From CAVZVZ01 sp963778895 (lineage in GTDB: Bacteria; Actinomycetota; Acidimicrobiia; Acidimicrobiales; Acidimicrobilacustridaceae), in assembly GCA_963778895.1 (NCBI GenBank), contig CAVZVZ010000002.1, positions 806,001-870,000 on the forward strand: a stretch of DNA of 64,000 nt. Reading direction: 5' to 3'. A program made the position numbers and the translations under genes. Positions 37,566 through 44,256 of the stretch are shown here, piece after piece. The notes beneath the pieces were generated by a model that saw only the letters and a list, made by a program, of their open reading frames with translations, made no database searches and was not told the origin of the DNA. Each line of letters opens with the position of its first letter. Within the stretch, counting starts at the first letter, position 1.

Positions 37566-38330
37566 TCAGCGGTACTCGGGATTGGGGAAGTCGAAACGAC
37601 AGCCGGCATCCCAGGCCGATCGCTGGTTGCCGTGCACGGGAATGCCCCCCGACTCCTTCAGCATCCGCGCCAGGTGGAGCAGGTTCCACGTCATGAACGT
37701 CGTGTTCCGATTGGTGAAGTCGTTCTCCGGACCACCCGATCCGGGGTCGAGGTAGGAGGGCCCGGGCCCGGCCTCGCCGATCCAGCCCGCATCGGCTTGC
37801 GGTGGAATGACGTAGCCGAGGTGCTGCAGCGAGTAGAGGACGTTCATCGCGCAATGCTTCACGCCGTCCTCGTTGCCCGTCACGAGACAACCGCCGACCC
37901 GTCCGTAGTAGACGTATTGGCCCTTGTCGTTCATCAGGTGCGAGTTGCCGTACAGCCGCTCGATCATCTGGGTACACACCGACGACTTCTCGCCGAGCCA
38001 GATCGGCGTGCAGAGCACGAGGATGTCGGCGGCGATCACCTTCTCGAAGATCGTCGGCCAATCGTCCTTGTCCCAACCGTGTTCGGTCATGTCGGGCCAG
38101 ACCCCGGTCGCGATGTCGTGATCGAGGACGCGTACGGTTTCGACGGCAACGCCCTGGCGGCGCATGATCTCCATCGAGAGGTCAGCCAGGCCCTGGGTGT
38201 TCGACACCTCCGGAGACCGCTTGAGCGTGCAGTTGAGGAACAACGCTCGCAAGTGGGAGAAGTCCCACTGGTTCTGGCTGCTCAACTGCTCTTGCATGTC
38301 ATTGAGCGTTGGACCTTCGGTCGACGTCAT
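37566..38330 (-). CDS. NAD(P)H-dependent FMN reductase, flavodoxin-like fold
   Basis: A 254-residue protein. RALFLNCTLKRSPEVSNT is the FMN phosphate-binding loop, and LVLCTPIWLGEKSSVCTQMIERLYG and GGCLVTGNEDGVKHCAMNVLYSL are flavodoxin-like NADPH:FMN-reductase signatures. It would supply reduced flavin or reduce a quinone or iron-sulphur partner. It lies immediately divergent from the Rieske-ThDP fusion gene (128 bases apart), and the Rieske centre would need an electron source, so the two may act together (inference). The ATG has a GGAGG site. Confidence 0.8.
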   Translation of the reverse strand: MTSTEGPTLNDMQEQLSSQNQWDFSHLRALFLNCTLKRSPEVSNTQGLADLSMEIMRRQGVAVETVRVLDHDIATGVWPDMTEHGWDKDDWPTIFEKVIAADILVLCTPIWLGEKSSVCTQMIERLYGNSHLMNDKGQYVYYGRVGGCLVTGNEDGVKHCAMNVLYSLQHLGYVIPPQADAGWIGEAGPGPSYLDPGSGGPENDFTNRNTTFMTWNLLHLARMLKESGGIPVHGNQRSAWDAGCRFDFPNPEYR

Positions 38331-38395
38331 CTCACCCTCCGTTTTCGAGCACCCGTCGTGCTCCGCTGACGGAACAGTCGTACCGGAGTGCCCGG

Positions 38396-38430
38396 CGTTA
38401 CAAAGTTCGCCAGAAACACTTCCTGTAACG
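38396..38430. promoter_or_regulatory. Inverted repeat in the divergent region before the Rieske-ThDP gene
   Basis: CGTTAC (38396-38401) and GTAACG (38425-38430), 23 bases apart, 28 bases before the GTG of the fusion gene. The GTTAC/GTAAC half-site is the same word as in the operator at 4102-4123, so a related TetR protein may bind here. Confidence 0.4.
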
Positions 38431-38458
38431 AACGGCGTCGTCGGCCGACTGTTCCCGT

Positions 38459-40396
38459 GTGACGAACACCAGCTGGATAAAAGTCGCCGATCCCGACGAA
38501 CTTCCCGATGGGCGGGTCAAGACCGTGCTCGCCGACGGTCGTGCACTCTGTCTCACGCGTTGCGACGACAAGTTCGGGGCGCTCGACAACCGTTGTCCCC
38601 ACCAGGGTGGACCCCTCGGCGAAGGGTCGATCGAGAAGGGGTTGTTGCGGTGTCCCTGGCACGGCTACGACTACGACCCGATCACGGGCGAGCCGCCCGG
38701 GAGCTTCTCGGACCGACCGGAGTCGTTCCCCGTCGATGTTCGCGAGGACGGGGTGTATGTCGAGCTTCCCGATCGGCTGCCTCACCGCCAGACCGTCTCG
38801 GACGTCATGGTCGAGACGATGGTGAACTGGGGCGTCACCCACGTGTTCGGAATGGTCGGCCACTCGAACCTGGGTTTCGCCGACGCCCTGCGTCGCCAGG
38901 AGCTCGCCGGGAATCTCTCGTACATCGGCATCCGCCACGAAGGCGCGGCGGCCTTCGCGGCGTCGGCCTACGGCAAGCTCACCGGCCGCCCGGCGGCCTG
39001 CTTCGCCATCGCGGGTCCCGGATCGACCAACTTGCTCACCGGGCTGTACGACGCCAAGGTCGATCGAGCACCGGTGGTGGCCATCTCGGGCCAGGTGCCG
39101 TCGAAGGTGTTGGGCCGTGGCGCGTTCCAAGACCTCGATCTGACCAGTGCCTTCGGCGACGTGGCCACCTATTCCGCGACAGTGTTGCCGGCTTCAGATC
39201 ATGCGGAGCTGACGTCTCTGGCGATCAAGCACGCCACGCTCGAGCGAGGCGTGGCTCATCTCGTCTTGCCGGACGAGGTGCAGGTGCAAGTGGCCGAGGA
39301 TGCCGATGCCGGCGGGCCGACGGGCCGCCTCCCGCAGTTGGACATCTCACCCCCGCCCGACGCGCTCGCGAACGCACTCGAGCTCATCGGCGGCGCGCGC
39401 CGACCGATCGTCATCGTCGGCCACGGTGCGCGCTTCGACATGGACGCCGTGACCGAGCTGGCGGAGTCGCTCGACGCGCCGATCCTCACCACCTTCAAGG
39501 CCAAGGGTCAGATCTCTGATCGGCATCCGCTCGGCTGTGGGGTGCTCGGTCGAAGCGGCACGCCCGTTGCCAGCTGGCTGATGAACGAGTCGGATCTGAT
39601 CATCGTGTTCGGCGCGTCGTTCTCGAACCACACCGGCATCGCCGACTACAAGCCGATCATCCAGGTCGACTTCGATCCGATGGCACTCGGTCGCTTCCAC
39701 CCGGTGACCGTGCCGGTGTTCGGCCATGTGGGCGTCACGGCTCGGTTGATGAGTGCGCAGCTCCCGGCCACACCCGAGCGTGTCGACCAGCGCCCGGACA
39801 TAGCCGAACGGTGGTCGATCTGGCGGGCCGAGAAGGAGCGCCGCCTGGCCGACGACCGGGGCTCGGGTGTGAGCTCCGCGGCGATCTTCGCGGCGATGAC
39901 GCGCCACGTGCCCGACAACGCAGTGGTGGCGGTCGATGTCGGCAACAACGCCTACTCGTTCGGTCGGTACTTCGAGACCACCGCACAGTCGGTGCTGATG
40001 TCGGGCTACCTCGGATCGATCGGCTTCGGTTTCCCGGCGGCCATGGGGGCGTGGGCTGCCGCACCCGACCGTCCGATCGTCGCGGTCACCGGTGACGGTG
40101 GCTTCGGTCAGTACTTGGCGGAGATCACGACGGCGGTGAAGTACGGGATGAACATCACGCATGTCCTGATCAACAACTCGATGCTCGGCAAGATCACCAA
40201 GGAACAGCGCGCCGAATACCTCGATGTGTGGCAGACCTCGCTGCAGAATCCCGACTTCGCGGCCTACGCCGAGCTGTGCGGTGCACTCGGCATCCGAGTG
40301 GAACGGGCCGATGAACTGGACGACGCACTCAGCCGAGCGCTGGCACACGAGGGGCCTGCCCTGGTCGAGGTCATCGCCGACCCGGATCTGGTTTGA
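38459..40396 (+). CDS. Fusion protein: N-terminal Rieske [2Fe-2S] domain plus thiamine-diphosphate-dependent enzyme
   Basis: A 645-residue intact gene. Residues 1-105 are a Rieske ferredoxin: CPHQG (C46, H48) and CPWHG (C65, H68) are the four ligands. Residues about 110-645 are a full ThDP enzyme of the acetolactate synthase/pyruvate oxidase/benzoylformate decarboxylase family. It has the cofactor-activating Glu in IRHEGAAAFAASAYG (about E161), AGPGSTNLLTGLYDA, FGASFSNHTG, and the Mg/ThDP motif GDGGFGQ...INN near 545-575. The Rieske part may carry electrons to or from the ThDP centre. The substrate is not apparent. The CPA2 antiporter follows by 9 bases. Confidence 0.9.
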   Translation: MTNTSWIKVADPDELPDGRVKTVLADGRALCLTRCDDKFGALDNRCPHQGGPLGEGSIEKGLLRCPWHGYDYDPITGEPPGSFSDRPESFPVDVREDGVYVELPDRLPHRQTVSDVMVETMVNWGVTHVFGMVGHSNLGFADALRRQELAGNLSYIGIRHEGAAAFAASAYGKLTGRPAACFAIAGPGSTNLLTGLYDAKVDRAPVVAISGQVPSKVLGRGAFQDLDLTSAFGDVATYSATVLPASDHAELTSLAIKHATLERGVAHLVLPDEVQVQVAEDADAGGPTGRLPQLDISPPPDALANALELIGGARRPIVIVGHGARFDMDAVTELAESLDAPILTTFKAKGQISDRHPLGCGVLGRSGTPVASWLMNESDLIIVFGASFSNHTGIADYKPIIQVDFDPMALGRFHPVTVPVFGHVGVTARLMSAQLPATPERVDQRPDIAERWSIWRAEKERRLADDRGSGVSSAAIFAAMTRHVPDNAVVAVDVGNNAYSFGRYFETTAQSVLMSGYLGSIGFGFPAAMGAWAAAPDRPIVAVTGDGGFGQYLAEITTAVKYGMNITHVLINNSMLGKITKEQRAEYLDVWQTSLQNPDFAAYAELCGALGIRVERADELDDALSRALAHEGPALVEVIADPDLV

Positions 40397-40405
40397 GGTC
40401 TCGGC

Positions 40406-41638
40406 ATGCCTGACGTGTCGTTCAACAACCTCGCCATCGTGCTCGCGGTCGGATTCATGACGCCGTTGGTGCTCGGGTTCTTTCCGCGAATCCGGATTCC
40501 GGCGGTGGTCCTCGAGATCGTGCTCGGGATCATCGTCGGTCCATCGGTGCTCGGCTGGGTGCAGGCCGATGACACGGTCCGCACGGTTTCGATCATCGGC
40601 TTGGCCTTCCTTCTCTTTCTCGCGGGGCTCGAGCTCGATCTGCATGCGTTGCGGGGTAGCGTGCTCCGTCTCGGTTTGATCGGCTTCGGTATCACGCTCG
40701 TATTGGCTGGCGCGACCGGATTCGCGCTCGACGGGGTCGGACTCGTCAGCGATCCGTTATTGGCGGCCGTCATCCTGTGCGCCACCTCGCTGGGCTTGGT
40801 GATCCCGGTGCTCAAGGAGGCGGGGGAGTCGTCATCGAAGCTGGGGCAGCTGACGATCGTCGGCGCGTCGATCGGTGACTTCGGCGCCATCATCCTGCTT
40901 TCGGTCTTGTTCTCGAAGGACGCGAGCGATCCGAGCGCGCGAGTGGTGTTGCTCGCGGAGTTCGCGTTGCTGGTCCTGGCCATTGCCATAGCGCTGGGGG
41001 CGGCGGGTCGATCGATGCGCGTGCGCGATGTTCTCGTTCGCTTGCAGGACACCACGGCCGAGATACGCGTCCGTGGGGCCATGCTCCTGGTGGTGGTGCT
41101 GGTCGTCTTTGCCGAGCAGTTCGGGCTCGAGACCATTCTCGGCGCATTCATCGCCGGAGCGGTCGTCGGCCTGATCGATCGCGACGCACAGATGACTCAT
41201 CCTCAGTTCCGCGTGAAGCTCGAGGCCATCGGCTACGGCTTTCTGATCCCCGTCTTCTTCGTGACGAGCGGAGTGCTGTTCGACCTCCACGCGCTGCTCG
41301 ACGACGCGTCGACGCTCGCGTTGGTGCCCGTGTTCTTGATCGCGCTGTTCGTGGTGCGTGGCCTGCCGGCGCTGGTCTATCGGCGTTCCGTCGGTACACC
41401 GAGCGCGATCGCGGCCGGGTTGTTGCAGGCGACGTCGTTGCCCTTCATCGTCGCCGCGACTGCTATCGGTGTGGATCTCGGATCGCTGAGCGCCTCCACC
41501 GCAGCCGCCTTCGTGGCGGCGGGACTTCTGTCGGCACTCCTCTTCCCGGCTGTGGCCACTGCGGTACTTCGCCGGCAGAGCAGCGGGGACCCGGCGCTCC
41601 GGGAGGGTTCCAAATCTCCGAGCATGGCCGGGCTGTGA
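40406..41638 (+). CDS. Cation:proton antiporter, CPA2/Kef type
   Basis: A 410-residue intact protein with about 12 helices: FPRIRIPAVVLEIVLGIIVGPSVLG, AFLLFLAGLELDL (the conserved F-L/F-x-G-L-E-L/D signature), VGASIGDFGAIILLSVLF (the ion-binding N/G-D region, here GDF) and FETILGAFIAGAVVG-like FGLETILGAFIAG. There is no C-terminal TrkA-N domain, so regulation by NAD is not suggested. It probably exchanges Na+ or K+ for protons. It starts 9 bases after the Rieske-ThDP gene and is probably co-transcribed. Confidence 0.9.
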   Translation: MPDVSFNNLAIVLAVGFMTPLVLGFFPRIRIPAVVLEIVLGIIVGPSVLGWVQADDTVRTVSIIGLAFLLFLAGLELDLHALRGSVLRLGLIGFGITLVLAGATGFALDGVGLVSDPLLAAVILCATSLGLVIPVLKEAGESSSKLGQLTIVGASIGDFGAIILLSVLFSKDASDPSARVVLLAEFALLVLAIAIALGAAGRSMRVRDVLVRLQDTTAEIRVRGAMLLVVVLVVFAEQFGLETILGAFIAGAVVGLIDRDAQMTHPQFRVKLEAIGYGFLIPVFFVTSGVLFDLHALLDDASTLALVPVFLIALFVVRGLPALVYRRSVGTPSAIAAGLLQATSLPFIVAATAIGVDLGSLSASTAAAFVAAGLLSALLFPAVATAVLRRQSSGDPALREGSKSPSMAGL

Positions 41639-41645
41639 CGTCACA
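41634..41645. promoter_or_regulatory. 12-base perfect palindrome at the antiporter/ECF sigma junction
   Basis: TGTGACGTCACA overlaps the antiporter stop and lies 38 bases before the GTG of the ECF sigma gene. The half-site TGTGAC is the same word as in the LAL-gene palindrome at 46725-46737. Confidence 0.45.
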
Positions 41646-41683
41646 ATGGACTGGCGCGCAACCATGAGCAACGATGACCGCCG

Positions 41684-42319
41684 GTGCCGGTCGACTACTC
41701 CGATGATCCGACTCTGGTCGAGGCGCTCCGGCGTCGTGACGAGGCCGCGTTCGTATGGCTCCTCGATCAGTACGACGGATCGTTGCGCCGGGTCGCGTTG
41801 TCCTTCGTCCCGAGTTCGGCCGTCGCTGACGAAGTCGTACAGGAAACGTGGCTTGGTGTCGTCCGCGGGATCGGTGGCTTCGAAGGTCGTTCGTCGGTCA
41901 AGACCTGGATCTTCCGGATCCTCATGAACATCGGCCGTACCAAGGGCGAACGCGAACGCCGCACGGTGCCCTTTGCCACCGAGCCGGAGGACGATGCCCC
42001 GTCGTTCTCCCCCGATCGTTTTCGCAGGCCGCCGACTCCGTACCCGCGACACTGGGCCGAGCCACCCGAACCATGGGATGAGCAACCTGCGGAGGTGTTG
42101 CTTTCGAGCGAGACGCTCGGCCTCGTTCGCCAGGCGATCGCCCAGTTGCCGCCCAGCCAACAGGCGGTGATGCGGCTCCGGGATATGGACGGCTGGACGT
42201 CATCCGAGGTGTGCGAGCTGCTCGAAGTGACCGAGGCCAATCAGCGAGTGCTGTTGCACCGAGCTCGGGCCCGTGTACGGCAGGCGCTGGAGGACTACTT
42301 CGTGAGCGCGGAGATATGA
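41684..42319 (+). CDS. ECF-type RNA polymerase sigma factor
   Basis: A 211-residue sigma-70 protein. Region 2 (about 20-90) has FVWLLDQYDGSLRRVAL and VADEVVQETWLGVVRGIGGFEG...VKTWIFRILMN. A Pro-rich linker follows (about 95-135). Region 4 has LPPSQQAVMRLRDMDGWTSSEVCELLEVTEANQRVLLHRARARVR (positions about 150-195). The linker is longer than usual. The stop overlaps the start of the zinc-finger protein (ATGA 42316-42319), the common sigma/anti-sigma arrangement. Downstream exported proteins are candidate targets. Confidence 0.9.
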   Translation: MPVDYSDDPTLVEALRRRDEAAFVWLLDQYDGSLRRVALSFVPSSAVADEVVQETWLGVVRGIGGFEGRSSVKTWIFRILMNIGRTKGERERRTVPFATEPEDDAPSFSPDRFRRPPTPYPRHWAEPPEPWDEQPAEVLLSSETLGLVRQAIAQLPPSQQAVMRLRDMDGWTSSEVCELLEVTEANQRVLLHRARARVRQALEDYFVSAEI

Positions 42320-42591
42320 GTCTGTTCCGCCGCCGCAAGCAGCCTGCCGACATCGATTGCCAAGATTTCGTCGAGCTGATCACTGACTACCTCGAGGGCG
42401 TGGTGCCTGCTGATGTACGCGTGCGCATCGACCACCACCTGACGATCTGTCCGGGCTGCGCCGCCGCGCTCGCGCAATGGAAGACGGTGATCGACATGAC
42501 TGGGCATCTTGGTGACGCTGAGGTCAGCGCGGTCGATCCGGACACGAGGGCGGAGTTGCTCGAGGCCTTCCGGCGCGGTGGCGCCACCTGA
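42316..42591 (+). CDS. Zinc-finger anti-sigma factor (ZAS/zf-HC2 type)
   Basis: A 91-residue cytosolic protein. The zinc motif is C15 (DCQDF), then HHLTICPGC with H-x3-C-x2-C near residues 41-47, the ZAS pattern for sensing thiol or redox state. There is no membrane span, so it is a soluble anti-sigma factor. Four-base overlap with the ECF sigma gene. Confidence 0.85.
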   Translation: MSLFRRRKQPADIDCQDFVELITDYLEGVVPADVRVRIDHHLTICPGCAAALAQWKTVIDMTGHLGDAEVSAVDPDTRAELLEAFRRGGAT

Positions 42592-42685
42592 ATGCCGACA
42601 TAGCTCGTTCTCAGTCGGCTCTCAGACTTCTTTGAGGTTTCGTGGGCACCATTGATGGCCACCCCGACAAAGGAGGACTCTCTCG

Positions 42686-43768
42686 ATGCGTCGATATCGG
42701 CGCGCGGCCCGATGGCTGGCGACGCTGGGTTGTGTCGCGCTGCTGACGGCCGCCTGTGGCCACGACGATGCGACGACGACAGCGACCGCGGCTCCGTCCG
42801 GGCCGTTGGTGGACATCGGTCAAGGCCTGCAGGGGCCCAGCGGCACGTCGGCCACCGTGTACGCGACCGGGCTCGCGCATGTCTCGGCTCTCGCGTTCGA
42901 CGGCGATGGTCGTTTGTGGGCGGCGACTGCTGCGTTCCAGGACGACGGCACCGACGCGGTGTGGATGATCCCGAGCGCGGGCGCGACACCCGTGAAGGTT
43001 CTGTCGGGCGTGCACACGCCCCTCGGGCTGTTGTGGATCGACGACACCTTGTATGTGTCGTCGGCCGAACGGGTCGACGCCTACCGCACCTTCGATGGCA
43101 CACAGTTCGGGTCCCAGCAGGACGTGGTCACGTTCCCAGCCGGCGTCGGAGAGGTGAACGGCATGGCGCTCAGCCCCGAGGGCCGCATCGTGCTCGGCAT
43201 CTCGGCCCCGTGCGATGCCTGTGTGCCGACCTCGGAGCTGTCGGGATCGGTGGTTTCCTTCCTCCCCGACGGCAGCGACCTTCGCGTCGAGGCCCGCAAC
43301 ATTCGGGCACCGATCGACTTCGCGTACTACCCCGGCACCGACGATCTGTTCGTCACCATGAATCAGCAAGATGGGCTCGGCGACCGAACCCCTGGCGATT
43401 GGCTCTCGATCGTCAACTCCGGTCAGGACTGGCGGTTCCCCGAGTGTTACGGCCAGGGTGGCTCCGACTGTCAGGGCGCGCCTGCGCCCGTCGCCGAGCT
43501 CGACAAGCACGCGGCGGTCAGCGGCGTGGCCATGGTGACGGGCCAACTCGGCGACGCGGTCGGCAATGCCGCGCTCGTTGCGGAGTGGACCGAGGCCAAG
43601 GTTCTACAGGTCACCCTGGTACCCGACGGCAGCGGCGATTACAGCACAGCGGTGGAGCCTTTCGTGACGGGCCTCGACAAGCCGGTGCCGGTCATCACCT
43701 CGCCTGACGGCTCGGTCCTCATCGGAGACTGGGGGTCCGGGACGATCTACGCGATCGCCGCGACCTGA
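42686..43768 (+). CDS. Exported beta-propeller lipoprotein, glucose/sorbosone dehydrogenase-like
   Basis: A 360-residue lipoprotein (signal with lipobox LTAAC, Cys about 24). The body is a six-blade propeller-like repeat: VSALAFDGDGRLWAATA, PLGLLWIDDTLYVSSA, VNGMALSPEGRIVLG, APIDFAYYPGTDDLFVTMNQ and GDRTPGDWLSIVNSGQDWRFPECYG. The last resembles the GSDH family's DELN-type segment. The catalytic His and PQQ ligands are not clear, so it may be a non-enzymatic sugar binder. A strong AGGAGG site precedes the ATG. It follows the sigma/anti-sigma pair. Confidence 0.75.
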   Translation: MRRYRRAARWLATLGCVALLTAACGHDDATTTATAAPSGPLVDIGQGLQGPSGTSATVYATGLAHVSALAFDGDGRLWAATAAFQDDGTDAVWMIPSAGATPVKVLSGVHTPLGLLWIDDTLYVSSAERVDAYRTFDGTQFGSQQDVVTFPAGVGEVNGMALSPEGRIVLGISAPCDACVPTSELSGSVVSFLPDGSDLRVEARNIRAPIDFAYYPGTDDLFVTMNQQDGLGDRTPGDWLSIVNSGQDWRFPECYGQGGSDCQGAPAPVAELDKHAAVSGVAMVTGQLGDAVGNAALVAEWTEAKVLQVTLVPDGSGDYSTAVEPFVTGLDKPVPVITSPDGSVLIGDWGSGTIYAIAAT

Positions 43769-43877
43769 GAGATCTTCTTAGTTCGTTCCTACCCGTTGCC
43801 CAGATCCCTCTCAACTTCGGGCGGTGTACTGCGGACAGGCAACAACGGAGGCCTCGCAACTACCGAAGGAGAAGTGC

Positions 43878-44189
43878 ATGAAGCTCAAGTTGGTTCACGT
43901 GCTCGTCGCGCTGGGGCTCGCCGGCCTGCTCGGGTTCGGCGGGGTGTCCCTTGCCTCCGCGCAGGACACCACGTCCACGACCGTGCAGGACGGTGCGACG
44001 ACCACCACGCCCGACAACTCGCCGGGAACCACCACGGCGCCCGACAACAGTCAGTCGCAGGCGCCGTCGGCCCAGAGCAACCCCAACTGCCCCAACATGG
44101 GCGGCTCGTCCGGTTCGAGCAATAGCAGCAGCTCGGGTGCTTCGACCTCGAGCTATCACACCGCACGGGCGGGCTACCGCTCCCTCTGA
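43878..44189 (+). CDS. Small exported Thr/Ser-rich protein
   Basis: A 103-residue protein with a cleavable signal peptide (KLVHVLVALGLAGLLGFGGVSLASA, cleavage before QDTTS) and a low-complexity mature part rich in Thr, Ser, Gln and Pro with a single CPN and a basic tail. Likely cell-wall or extracellular and possibly O-glycosylated. Start ATG with a GAAGGAG site. It ends 15 bases before a strong terminator. Confidence 0.65.
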   Translation: MKLKLVHVLVALGLAGLLGFGGVSLASAQDTTSTTVQDGATTTTPDNSPGTTTAPDNSQSQAPSAQSNPNCPNMGGSSGSSNSSSSGASTSSYHTARAGYRSL

Positions 44190-44204
44190 GGCTGAGCCAC
44201 CGCG

Positions 44205-44240
44205 CAGCGCTGACGCACGTGCTGGCGTGCGTCAGCGCTG
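44205..44240. terminator. Strong bidirectional terminator hairpin
   Basis: CAGCGCTGACGCACG and its perfect reverse complement CGTGCGTCAGCGCTG, a 15-bp stem with loop TGCTGG, followed by TTTG. It sits between the convergent exported-protein and sulfatase genes. Confidence 0.8.
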
Positions 44241-44256
44241 TTTGCGCGGTCCGACC

